From the NCBI GenBank assembly GCA_963969395.1, contig OZ017800.1:10262479-10326478 (forward strand): DNA of 64,000 nucleotides, read 5' to 3'. Below the pieces are notes generated by a model, which made no database searches, was not told where the DNA came from, and saw only the letters and a list, made by a program, of their open reading frames with translations. The translations under genes were made by a program, and so were the position numbers. Below, piece by piece: positions 48,612 to 60,480 of the stretch. Source of the stretch: Pseudoscleropodium purum. Its lineage: Eukaryota; Streptophyta; Bryopsida; Hypnales; Brachytheciaceae. Position 1 is the first letter of the stretch. Each line of letters starts with the position of its first letter.

Positions 48612-51600
48612 ATGATTCGTGGTATGCAGGTGCAGCAACACGAGTTTCGCCGTTGCGGACTGCGAGGATTCTGGTGTGACGGAGTGTTTTCTGCGAGGGT
48701 TTTTGAAGCGACTCCTCGCATTTCAGCTCGCATTGGAGGTAATTTTCGAATTCTGCTGAAAATCTTGAGCTTCGGTGGCGCGATATTGGAGCAAGATCGG
48801 AGTTTACTCAACTCGGAGTTGTAATTTCATTTTGTCGAGGTTGAGTTGTAACTAATCAGTTGCAAATTGCCTGTGAAGGTAACCTCTGTCTAAGAGAAGG
48901 GCTGTTTGATGAGAAAGTAGTAGGTACGGAATTGGCTTTGAGCGGTTTAGGGTTTAGGGAAATAGTTCGGGTTAAGCGAACATCGAAATATGCGTCGTGC
49001 TATGACGAATCTCTTGATAATAAAGGTCCAGATTTCTGATTACGATTTGTACATTTCGGAATTCGGTTCTGGGAATCGAACCATTTTCTAGTCTTTGTAG
49101 TGCATTTCCTGTCTAGGGTTTTGTCACAGTCAGAGCCATGAGGAATTTCAACCTTTGAAGGATCGCCTAGGAGCCCTAATTTTGGTGATACTTGGAGAAC
49201 ATTGAATATGTTGCTTCGGGTTGCTGCATTAGAAATTATTTGAGCGCAAGGGACTGAATTGATGCACGTTCTCAAGTAATTTAGGGTTACGCTGGCTACC
49301 TATCTGCTACAGGGGCTCAACTGTAATCGACTGGGTCTTCGCATGGAGTAATTCCGAAGAAGATCGATCAATATATCCCGTGTAATTTACTCTTAGATCT
49401 CTAGTGTAATCTAGACAATGTGGCTGAAACTCGAATTGCTACTCAGCTGGAAATTGGAATTGCCTTTTTAGATGCGGAGGTTGAAGCGACAAGGTTGACA
49501 GGAAATCCTACAGCTTGATCGGTGCTAAAGTCAATTTTATTTGTGTTGTCTTGTTTGTTTACTAGTGACTTTACTCTAGTCTAAGCAACAAGAATGAGGA
49601 AGAAGAGATGGCGCTTACATGTCTCTTAAAAGTACAATACTTGAGATAGCAAGGTTCGAGTTTTCTATTTGGGGTGGATTGGACATTTATTACTTCGAAT
49701 TCTTCATACGATGTAATATGTGCAATGCATTGGATTATTTTAAGCTTGCCATCTCACTCGTACTTGCACAAAATGTTGACTCAAATTTTAAGCTTGTTGC
49801 TTCGACCTATACAATCTAAAGGGGCCCTTAGTAATGATAATTTGATAATCTTTCATTGGACTGTGATGTAGCGGCTTTCAATAAGAGCTCTCTTTCTGAG
49901 TCTATTTTGTTGGAAGATATGGAGCAGGACAAGAGGAAGAAGTCAACGTCGAGCTTTGTTGGTGGAGACGCTGCTAAGGTGCCCAAGTGGGCGCAGAAAA
50001 CAGTCACACTTCCTGCTGCTAAGCGTGGCTGCCATCTTGTTACACCTACTGTAAGGACATCACATTGCAATCCTCTGGCTTGGTGTAACTTTTCCTCCAA
50101 TCGTTTCAAGAGTCCAAACCCCTCTCTTTACAACTACACTTGGAAAAAGCTGCATTCTATCATTTCAGGAATTAATTAGAGTGCTCTACGTCCCAATAGC
50201 AAACTAACCTTCGTTACTCCATGTTTATCACTGCTACTAGACTCTGCTGGCTGTCTCTACTCTACTGATTGTTAATAGAAATCTATCAAAAAACATACCT
50301 TGTTACTATATTCTCACTTGCCGTTACATGCTTCGTTTACACTTCTAATTGTGTATTATAGTAAAAGGGCACCCAATAACTCATTGGAACTTTATCAATT
50401 TCCTCAAGTTATTAGTTTTGCAATAAAGAAGGTATTCATAGGGTATTGTTGCATCCATTTTTTCAGTTGTAGAAAATGCATGAGAATTATCACTATTTAA
50501 TCAGTGAAAGCTACCTTGTCATCCATGGCCTCAAAATTCCCCCACCCCGCCAGCCTAGGTTGTGGAATGGAACTCTGTACTACTGTACTGTGGGTTAGTT
50601 TGTACAATAGAGGACCTGGAGGAGGAAACCCAGCATACTATAAGCATGTTATATTTTTTCTTCCCTCCAGACCCGTACCTTGAAGACCCCGCGGATGAAG
50701 CCCCTGATCCTGGCTTCAAGGTTTTGTGATAAGGTCTACTAAATATTTACAAAATAAAGGAATTCCCTAGGAGTTCATTGTCTTTGTCTGGAATGAGGTA
50801 TAGGATATCTAGTGTGTCTCTTGCAAATGGTGGAAACTCCCTTGCATATTGAAGGATTGTTCAGTAGCAAATGCGTTGGAGATAGTGTTCGCAGAATTTA
50901 GAAGTGTTTTATTAGTGTCCTTGTAGATAACGGGTCTGTTTATTTTTATTGACAGATTTTGAAAGATGTGGAGGCTGATTTGGCTCATTTCCAGTGTGGT
51001 CTTGCTCATTTCTTTTGTAAGTAACTACCTTCCTGGCAATATTAGCATCATCCTTGACCTGCTCTACCGCCCAGTTGTTTTTTAATTTGTACTTATCTGT
51101 TTAAGGTTTCGAGTTCAGGGCGCATAGATTGTCAGTTTTGGTCGTGTATGGTGAGCTTGGAGAGTTTAACAATTTGGTAATCCATGACAATATGTAAACG
51201 AGTTTATAGTCTGAATTCTAGAGTATGCTTAAATTTTCCCCATCTCATATTAAGGGTGGTGTATTTGCTGACAACAGTGCAGCATACCAGTGCCTCGCTT
51301 ACAATCAATGAAAACTATGACAGTGATGTTCTCGATGACGTCGAAACTTGGCTGACTGGGACAGTACCTGAGGTAAATAAATTTTTTGCCATGCCATCTC
51401 TGGATGTGTAATTAAGCTGGATTTGGGGCTGCATGCTTGTGCTTAAAGATAGAGTAGACATATTTTTCTTGTAGCCAGTGTTTTCAGCTCTTTTATTTGA
51501 GTCTTCATTATGCAGTCTTTCTATGAATGGCAAATCTCTGTGCATTGGTGGTTTGATCTGGTGGGCTGTGCGTCATGATGTCTTATAGGGGCGGAAAGCA

Positions 51601-52869
51601 CCTTGGAAGCATACGATAGAAGGTAAGTTTCTGAGACAGTCTAGACTTTATACTTGATAGGTTGCACTTATTTTCCGCTCCATTCGAAGCTTTATTCTGC
51701 TTCATATAATATTCAATATCTGCAACGTTATACTAGTAGTAGAGCACTTGATTCTATATGCATCAAGATGGTGAGGAAGTATTCTTTTAAAAATTGCTTG
51801 TTTTGATGACACTGATCGCAATTCATGTTTTCCTCTTTTATATGATTATGAGTTCTCATCAACCGTAACGTTTACATTGTTCTGCAGGACCTGATGATAT
51901 GCCAGCACATATCAAGTCATCCGTATTTGGTTGCGCACTCTCGTATGTTCTTCTCACTCATACAGCTCATTGGTGGAGTCCTATTTCTGTATCTGTCTTA
52001 CAATTAAGATTTTCATTAGTTGATTTGAATAATCAACGCCGTCTATTGTTCACTCAAGTAGATTTTTTTGTCTCTAGTTGAAATTTCTTTAACAGTCTCT
52101 CATTTGATTAAGCATCTAATTGTGGTGCAATTTGTGAGTAGTGCAGTTCAAGCTTTTCTTGCCGACTAGAATCTAGAAAACCTCAGTCAGTAAGGTATAA
52201 GGATTAGGTGAGTGACCATCTTTCACAATGGGGCTATTCATATAGAGGTTGTTTAACCCATTTTACCATGCTCATTCTTTATTGTGCAGAATTCCAATCA
52301 CTGATGGTCGACTCAATTTAGGAACATGGCAGGTAATTTCATGAACCTCCAATCGCAGACACAAGAGACATGAAGTTGAATGCTATTATTAGTTGGATAT
52401 GGTCTCATTGCATTTGATTTTGGAAAACCTTTGATTTGAGACTAAACTTGAAACGTCTGGTTCCATATTAAGCTTGAAATTGCCGAAAAACATGATGCAG
52501 TAGGATTAAAGCAACAGCTCTTTGAATGCTCACTGCGAATAGAGTCCATATAGTGGTACTTACAGTTTAATGATTCATTGCCTCATTTTGGGAACATTGA
52601 AGTTCCATTTCATGAGAACATTGTCCATGCTGTCTCAATGTTCATGTGAGTATGCGATTGGCTTAATCTGGTCGAGTGTCTTTGCACCTTGTCAATATGC
52701 AATAATCACCTATCGAGGTGAATCGCAATCTTTGCTCTTTATTTTATTTAATCATTAATTTTTTATTACATTTGGTGTATTCTGGACTTGTATTCAGGGG
52801 ATTTGGTTGTGTGAACACCGCGATCATGCCTCCGCACGGAAGGTGGTTATCACAATGACTGGAGTATAG
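48612..52869 (+). CDS. YjbQ/UPF0047-family protein, likely organelle-targeted
   Basis: Eight exons join in phase: 48612-48738, 49872-50050, 50956-51016, 51278-51372, 51589-51622, 51888-51942, 52290-52332 and 52798-52869, giving 221 residues. The core from about residue 87 matches the YjbQ family (UPF0047): RGCHLVTPTILKDVE, GLAHFFLQHTSASLTINEN, APWKHTIEGPDDMPAHIK, LNLGTWQGIWLCEHRDHA and a terminal RKVVITMTGV. Bacterial members have thiamin-phosphate synthase activity in assays; the cellular role in plants is not settled. The conserved His/Glu/Asp-rich positions (HTSAS, DYD-like NENYD, HIKSS, CEHR) are all present. The family core is about 135 residues. Here a non-conserved Arg-rich, acid-poor leader (MIRGMQVQQHEFRRCGLRGF...) precedes it and looks like a transit peptide. 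Exon 1 rests on matching phase and composition. An alternative start is ATG 49919 in exon 2, giving a protein without leader. Confidence 0.92.
48946..48959 (+). repeat. Two telomere-type units in YjbQ-like intron 1
   Basis: TTTAGGGTTTAGGG is two units of the plant telomeric repeat. In a 5' intron or leader it may act as a telo-box rather than a telomere remnant. Confidence 0.6.
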
Positions 52870-53579
52870 AGATTTATGATTGTGAAAAGTTTAGTTTTTT
52901 TTTGTAAAATTCTCTGTGAATTAGAGGATTGTTTGAACCTGATGCTTGAATTCGGGGTAAATGTTCAAGATATTATACTTGACCTATTTTTGACGTAGGT
53001 TCTGAGTCGATCAGTTCTAATCAGCAAAATTGTTATTTATGTTTCTGTTTGTAGAAATGCGAGTTCTTGTTGCCGCAATTGTACCCTTGCTATTGACTAT
53101 TTTGAATTCTAGTGTACTGTTACACGTACTTCTTTCGACCCCTTTGATTTCTCTTTGTAAAACTGACATGTGGATATCATTGGAACCTAGCTCCGGTAGT
53201 TGTTTGTTGGCGTGGGCAATGTTTGGATAAGGATCAATGGGGAGGGTGCAATCCCCACCTCAAGGGCGCATAAGGTAGGAACGTAGATCACTCGAAACCA
53301 GTTCCCAAAGGTGTGCCCTAATTCTAGTGGCAACCTTTAAGTCAGTCGGATTAGGGCTTGACAAGTATACAGTGCATTTGTTATTTTTTGAGTGCCGAAG
53401 AGTGGGTTTAGGGCTTGACAAATGTACTGTACATTTGTTATTTTTTGAGTGGCTATGGGGTTTGTGGTAGTAGTGCATGACATTGGTATTGAGTCGACAT
53501 GAATGAGTCCACATGACTTGTTTTGTGAGCCCTGTTTTGTGAGCCCTTTTATCCATGGTGTATTAGGTCGCTAGGTACT

Positions 53580-54060
53580 TGGACATGTATAGTAGCCGAC
53601 CCATTTCTGATCACCCCACCATTCTTGCCAGTGATATAGACTATTCTCTTTCTGATCAGCTCATGGCACAGTTCTCAACGCACACAGTTGTGGTGCATTG
53701 CTGTTGGTTGCAAGATTCACAATATTCCAACCAACCCTTGGTTGATTTTGCAATCACTCTATGGTCAGAAATAGAAAGGTCTATATCACCATTATATGTC
53801 AAAGAGAATCAAGGATGATCTGGAGCTGTGATGGTGCCTCTAAGATATGCTGATGAGGGAGCTTGGAGATTCTCAACACTAAAAAATTCATAGTAATTAT
53901 GTTTTGTGTAATAAAATTCTGAAAAAATAGAAAATCCTTCCAAACTCTATTTTTGTACATGAGAAAAATTATGAATTCAAAAAACCTACACTCCAAATAT
54001 GTGTAATTGCTTAAGTGGTTGGAAATGGGTTGGCTACTCTATTTCTTTTGATACTATATA
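53580..54060 (+). repeat. Dispersed repeat, copy 2 (partner at 45575)
   Basis: It is collinear with 45575-46000: 'gtagccgacccatttctgatc', 'gttgtggtgcattg', 'caagattcacaatattccaac', 'tagtaattatgttttg' and 'ccttccaaactctattttt'. It carries about 50-70 extra bases in the middle. Confidence 0.6.
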
Positions 54061-54403
54061 GACATTGGAACTAGCACAAAAAATACAAAATTTTGAACTT
54101 TGAATTTTGATTTTGAACACTTTTCATATTAAAAGACAACAAATTGTATGTGGAAGTTTTTTGTCCCCCACATCTTTGGACTAGGGTAATTGTACTTAAT
54201 TGTGGCTTGTTTCTAATATCAACTTTTATATACTTTGTCCAAAAACGTACATCTATTATTGATGAAAGTCCCAAGGTTGATTTTAGGTATGTCTATTTTT
54301 TAGTACTAAAAAAAATTTTAGTCTGTTCATATTATATAGTGTCAAAAAAATACATGCTAAGAGAATTGAATCACCTGATGTAGATACATCCAAAAGTGCA
54401 CCA

Positions 54404-54483
54404 TTTCTAAAAGCGCCATCTATAATCAATGTACATTTCCAAAATTAGTGATGTACGTAGATTGTAGATGGCACTTTTAGAAA
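54404..54483. repeat. 80-base hairpin with 24-base arms
   Basis: TTTCTAAAAGCGCCATCTATAATC pairs with the segment ending GATGGCACTTTTAGAAA, with about two mismatches in 24. A second short pair (GTACAT/ATGTAC) extends the stem. It may be a very small foldback element. No target duplication was resolved. Confidence 0.6.
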
Positions 54484-54517
54484 CGAACTTTGATCTTGAA
54501 TAATTTTTGCACAGTGT

Positions 54518-54655
54518 ATCCAAATGCTACATTCTTTGGTGTGTTGGAATGTGCTTTCACTTGCCAACAAGATTGTATGAAAATTTGAACAACCTAATAG
54601 CAGTAACTAGGCAGAGTATGAATAAATGGCGCTTTTGGGTGTACCCACCTTATGC
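54518..54655 (+). repeat. Dispersed repeat, partner of 42722-42870
   Basis: It shares 'tatccaaatgctacattctttggtg', 'gctttcacttgccaa' and 'gggtgtacccacctta' with the stretch at 42.7 kb, same orientation. Nature unknown. Confidence 0.5.
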
Positions 54656-55467
54656 CTCCAAAAAAGATCTAATAAAAGTTTAGACAACTTAGCTTGTAAG
54701 AAACATGTTCAAATGTTTATTCAACAATTTTATATAATTACTTTACAAGAAGCACTTGTGATAAGAAATTCATCTTTAGAGATTTGGTAACTTTATCAAT
54801 TTGTTAGATTTGTTAGTACCAAAGTAAAATACTTTATTATAAGGATTTTATTTGGAGAGTGGTGATTTTGTGAAGAAATATTGGAACATTTTGTAAAATC
54901 ATTTTTGATTTTGGGATGGATGAAATCATGAAGAGTTATCTAGGAGAATTCAAAGGATATTGATATTGTCCCATATATATAGATATATACATATACATGG
55001 TTTTGAATCATCACTCCAAATACAATTGCAAGTAATATTACCTTGAAGATTTGAAAATAAAATCCCTCCTCCATAGTCTATAGTATCCAACTTCTCAACT
55101 CACTCGGTTAGGCTTTTCAGATGGAAAGGTGCATTGTGGGCTTATTGAAGTGGAAATATGTGAGCTTATGTTTCAAAGTCAAGTAGATATGATTTAAGGC
55201 CTTGCTCTTGCAAATAATAGAGATAAGAAATTAATGAATTATATGTAGAGTTTAATTTGGTCCAAACTAGGAGATTACAAGGTCTAAAAATGTCTAGTTG
55301 AAATTAAAAAAACAATAGAGCATCACAAAATAAGGGTGATCATTATTAGTCCAAATTGGGAAAATAAGCCCTTGTTTAGAGTTGATTTTCCACCAATTAT
55401 AGTCTTTGTGCAAATTTTAGTATGGAGTTTTGAATCTCATAAACTCTTCATACAATATTTGGACTAT
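54656..55467. other. AT-rich intergenic DNA
   Basis: No gene or repeat boundary was recognised. Confidence 0.45.
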
Positions 55468-55471
55468 TTAA

Positions 55472-56394
55472 CCCCTAAAGTTTCATGACTATGCTTTCAC
55501 CGAAAAAGCTCAAAAATTGCCATTTTTAATACAAGTAGCAAATTTTTGAAAAAACTTCCATTGACACATATAACCATAGTATCTTGTACTATATAGTATC
55601 AAAAACATGTGGTAAAAATTTCAGACATTTCCACCGCGTGGATTGCAAGATATAAGCATTCAAATTCACTAAAATCATTTTTTTGCCTTATGAAAAGCCG
55701 GGCAGCTGCACTTCACAAGCTCACTTTTCTATGGAAAAATGACCAAAATGATGGTGCTTCTTTGCATTCATTTTTCTAGACAAGTTTTCCACATCCTTAA
55801 AAAATTTCAGATCATTTGGAATTGTGCAACATATAGGAAAAAAAATAGTAAGTAGATAGTAGTAGACAATGATTGAAAATACTAAATTATTAAGAATTAA
55901 AATATGGAATTGAAAAATGACAATCCTGATAGCTGAAATGTTGTAATAAACAATTTATATCCTAAGATTTTATTTCTTTTAAAAAATATTGAAAATTGGA
56001 TAAGATAAAGGATTTCAAAGTTTATTTTAGAGTAGGGAATCCATAACTGCCCATAAAGAAAAAATCCTCATAACTTTTGACTTGTTGATCAAAACGGAAT
56101 GATTCAAAGCTTTCCTTGTATATATAAGTCTAGAAACCAGTTTCAAATTTTGATTTTTGAAAAAGATAATTTTTTCTAATCTGCCTAAACTACCCAGTGA
56201 CAAAAAAAAGTAGCATATTAGGCTATAACTTTTTACTCCTATTTCCAAATGTCATGAAATTTGTCACATATGAAAGATATTCCTCGTCCACACCTTCTAG
56301 TAAAATTTCAGCCTAAAATATAGAAATTTCTAGTAACAAGTACTTGCCCAAAATTTCTTTACAACCAAAAAAATGCAGGTTGGTCCTTCAGGGG
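55472..56394 (+). mobile_element. TTAA-flanked element (piggyBac-like derivative?), copy 1
   Basis: 923 bases starting CCCCTAAAG and ending CTTCAGGGG, flanked on both sides by TTAA (55468-55471 and 56395-56398). TTAA duplication with CCY... termini is the hallmark of piggyBac transposons. The terminal inverted repeat is short (about 9 bases). The interior is AT-rich and has no transposase. An inverted, nearly equal-length copy lies 122 bases downstream and partial copies are at 27.6 and 30.2 kb. The superfamily is inferred from termini only. Confidence 0.65.
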
Positions 56395-56520
56395 TTAACA
56401 AATATCTCTTACAAAACAACCATTTCCACAAGATCTAATAATTGCATTATTTGAACATTTTAAATATAACTAGCTAGAGAAAGAAAACTGTATGTAGATT
56501 TCAAGTACATTCCTCATTAA

Positions 56521-57442
56521 TCCCTAAAGGACCAACTTGCATTTTTTGGCAACATAACTTTTTTTGGCAAGTGCATGTGAGCGGAGATTTCCATATTTTT
56601 GGCCCAGTTTTTAATCAAAGGTGTGGACAAGGAATATATTTTATGTGCACAAATTTCAAGACATTTGGAAATATGAGTCAAAAGTTATGGCTTAATATCT
56701 AGTTTATTTCTCAACTTGGACAGTCCGGGCAGATCTGAAAAAATCACTTTTTTCAAAAATAAAAATTTGAAATAAATTCTCTAGATTTATATATAAATAT
56801 AAAGCTTTGAATCATTCCATTTTGATCAATGAGTCAAAAGTTATGAGGTTTTATAGTTTGTGGGTAGTCATGGATTCTCTACTCCAAAATAAACTTTGAA
56901 GTCCTTTATTGAACTAAATTTTGAATACTTTTGGAAAAAAAAAAAAATTAGGTGAATATTGTTTATTAAAAAATTACAACCATTGGGATTGGCATTTTTC
57001 AATTCCATAATCAAATTACTAACAATTTAGTATTTTGATTCATTCTCTACTTCTTTTTACTTACTATTCTTTTTCTTGTATGTTGTACAATTTCGAATGA
57101 TTTGAAAATTTTCAATCATTTAGCCAACTTGCCTTGAAGAATGAATCCAAAGAGTTGCAACCATTTTGGAAATTTTTTCATACAAATGTGACCTTGTGAA
57201 GTGCAGTTGCCTAGGTTTTTCGTAGGGCCAAAAAACGGGTTTTGTCAATTTAAATACTAATATCCTACAATCTACACGGTGAAAATTTCTGAAATTTTTT
57301 CCACATATTTCCAAATTACCATAATGCAAGATCCTACGGTTGGATATGTCTAAAAATGTTTTTAAATTTTTTTTGGTATATGTCTTTAAAATGGCAGTTT
57401 TTGAGTGTTTTTGTTGAAAACATAGTCAAGGAACTTTAGAGG
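56521..57442 (-). mobile_element. TTAA-flanked element, copy 2, inverted
   Basis: 922 bases starting TCCCTAAAGGACC and ending AACTTTAGAGG, with TTAA at 56517-56520 and 57443-57446. Its reverse complement is collinear with copy 1 along the whole length (for example ACTCAAAAACTGCCATTTT, CCATAACTTTTGACTC-type strings, the GGGCAGAT block). Together the two copies make a roughly 2-kb inverted repeat with a 126-base centre. Confidence 0.65.
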
Positions 57443-57446
57443 TTAA

Positions 57447-58814
57447 TCTAAGTTTATTGCATCATATGATTTGGAAGCCAATTGTTTAATCCATTAGAAA
57501 AAAACTTGTTTGTTTGGCTTCTAAAATTCACTATTCAATTTTCATATATTTATTATTTTTGGTTTTCCATGATGAAAAAATGTATTATGCAAGAAAAATA
57601 AATATTTGGAAATTTAGAGAGAATCTTATAATCAGGTATGTTTTTTAGCATATAGATTGTCAACTTCTTTGAACTTGAATAAAGCTTGGGGACAGTATTT
57701 ACAATAATTGCATCATACGAGCTACTTTTTTTTTTCTAAATAAGTATTTGAAGTAGAAATGATTGGTATATAAAGTTGAAAAAAAATGTGATTATGACCT
57801 TGATTCCATGAAGTCAAAGTCAAAGTTGCAACCTTTAATCTTCTACAAGACAAAATCTCAAGGTATTTAATCTATAATCAACTCTGTCATTGTAACTTTA
57901 AATAGCTAACATCTAATTTGTAGTTCTTGCTATATCAATTAAATGAGACAAACAAGGCTACTAGTTTCCAAAATGTTTATGGTTATTCTTTAAATCCACC
58001 AAAGATGTCAAAAGAATGTAGTAGTATTTATATAATCATGGATGGATGTTAGAAGAGGATGTTCATCTTCCAAGTATGAACTTTAAATTGCATCACAAGA
58101 TAATTGAATGATGTATCTATTTCGATTGTTTATTTCAAACTACTCAAAGTTGAACAAGTGCCACTTTCACATTTTATATTGATAACTAGTCATTGGATGT
58201 ACATGCACAATAAGAAACTCTTTCTACAAATCATTGATTAAGATTGATCAAATGGCTCACGCCAGCTAATATGGTGTTGAATTTGAAGCAGTATTGTATA
58301 TACAAATAATGTCTAGTTTATTCACAGAGAGATTAGGGAGGCGTCCCCCCCTCCCCCCCCTTGGTATAAGCTTGGGGGTTGCAGCTTGACACCCCCCAAA
58401 AAAACTTTTTGTTTTAAGAAAAAATTTTGTATGTGTGTCAAGCTTCAATTCCAAAGCTTCACCATAGGATAACCGTTCCCCATTTTGCTTGTGATTAGAT
58501 TGGTGGAAATTATCGAGTATGACACTTTCAAGGTAAGTACCATTGAAACAAAACTTTGTAATAGTTTTCATTTCTAGAATTTTGTATAATTGAATGTCAC
58601 AAAATTTGTTGCTTTAAATCATGGATTGCCATTATAACAAAATTGATGTTAGATGGTTGATATTTAATGGAGTGATCATAGACATCAATCAACCCTCTCA
58701 ATCTCTTAACTCCAATTAAACTAATTATGAACAAATCCACAAATTACAAAACATTCTCTGTAATTGAAAATATATCGATTGGCAGTCAATATTTGTCTAT
58801 TTTTTCATTTATTT
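57447..58814. other. AT-rich intergenic DNA
   Basis: No gene was recognised. A C-rich tract lies at 58346-58361 and another at about 58391-58398. Confidence 0.45.
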
Positions 58815-60480
58815 TTAAAAAAAAATTATTTGATCCAAAATGATGATTTTGATCCATTTTAACTCTGGGGTTGCTTGGTGCACTGCCAGCACATCCAAGT
58901 AGCCTCTTTGGTTGCTCATTTGCCGATACCATTCATGCATCGAATTACACAAGTGTTGCAGATTCAATCCCATTGAGAAGTAACTTAGATCACATGGTTT
59001 GTAAAGAACTCCAGAGAACGCAGGTCCCATAATGCTGCAAGCAAGCTACGTGATGTGAAGTTGTGAACCTGGTAAGAGTCTCGTTATGAGAAATGACATC
59101 CCGTGGAACTCCCGTGCCATTCTCATAACCAACCTGGCAACCCTCACCTCACATCGCCAGTCAGTTCGTGACTGGCAGTTCCACCACGCCCCGGCCTGCC
59201 TGCGCATCAACAACCGTCCGTTGGTGATGAATTTGAGTGATGTAAATTTACGTACTTGGAAGTTAATTTAGCGAGGAATGAAGACCTTTCAAAAGTATCA
59301 ATTTCCATTAAATCTATATATTGCGGGAATTAGACCTCATTCAATCATTGAGTTTCAAATCCTGATTACAATAGGAACCGGCCATCAATCCAGACTTTCA
59401 GTTTCCAGTATCGAGCTAATTCTTCAAACTTCCAGAGGGATATTAATCCTCTCTGATTCCCGGATTGCTATTTCAGGGTTACCTCTGTTGCGATCAGGGA
59501 AAAGAATTTCGATTCATGCAGCTGATTTTCTAAGTTTGCTAGTGCAAAACTCACTTGGTAAACTTCTAATAGTCTCCGATCGGATCGGAGCAAGGATAAT
59601 CTCCCCTTGTTCTGAGGACAACATCAAAATCTAAAAGTTCATTGACCTGATCGATTCCATAGTGCAACCATTGATAATTTCGCAGCTGGAGTAATGAAAT
59701 AGAGTCCCCCAAATTCCATACTCCAGTACGTGTTTGCACCATGGAGCTGAATCTTTGAAGCTCGTGGAGTTCAATGGGACACATGTAGCAGCGGCGACCT
59801 CGGCTGCCATTGCCGGAGGAATGGCCTAAGTGAGGGCCTCTCCGCCCGACCTCTCTATCCAAGTCGCAGTTAACATCTGTCCCGCCCAGTGATCAGAATT
59901 TTTAGAAATTCAAAATAAAACCCAAAAAAACAAGATTAATCAACTCCTGAACTGATTTGTGAATCCTACACGGCGCTGCGCTACATGCCTAAACCCTAGT
60001 CGCTTCGCTCCCTAGGGTTTAGGTACTTCATCCTTCCCGAATGAATTTCATCTCTCATGTAGGAGTCACCTGAAGAATTTCCCGGCGCCATGGCCGAGGT
60101 CGCCGCTGCTACATGCTACCCGAGTTCAATATACGGAATCGAACCCCGACATTCCATACACCGTAACTTGTGAAAATCCATACTCAAGTTCTGAATTCCA
60201 AACGCCTCAGACAAGTCGTGAAATTGCGTAGTTGCAATACGGAATTGTTACGGAGTTTGGGAGCAGGATCCGTCCTAAACCTGGAGCGGGAGCGGGAGCT
60301 GGAGTTCCACGTGAAACTGAATGATTCTTCCAATCTTCGGAGTCTCTTCAATTCAATCAAAGCGGGGCAATTCAAGCAGTTCTGAATTCCGTGACTGCAG
60401 GATGGGTCATATTCATATAATTGACAACACTGACTGGAGTTCACTGACACAAAGGTCGTGGTTCCAATGCCTGAAATAAG
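58815..60480. other. GC-richer segment with short anonymous frames
   Basis: Minus-strand frames at 58815-59030, about 59050-59230, 59566-59862 and 60184-60450 read like fragments of protein (for example CPIELHELQRF, SLLQLRNYQWLHYGIDQVNE, and the similar SVLQLRNF in the last). No family is recognised and no clean splicing model was found. Plus-strand frames at 59086-59271 and 59278-59634 overlap them. Possibly a decayed gene or an unrecognised transposon. Confidence 0.3.
59782..60115. repeat. Perfect 23-base inverted repeat around a telo-box palindrome
   Basis: Arms at 59782-59804 and 60093-60115 are exact reverse complements (core GTAGCAGCGGCGACCTCGG). Between them, 59988-60023 is a hairpin with 12-base arms CCTAAACCCTAG and CTAGGGTTTAGG around a 12-base loop, each arm containing a telomere-type AAACCCTA. 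Confidence 0.75.

Noticed and set aside
53260..53556. Minus-strand 98-codon frame with an internal repeat
   Set aside because: The repetition comes from a tandem copy of a DNA segment ('gttattttttgagtg') in non-coding DNA. Composition is not protein-like.
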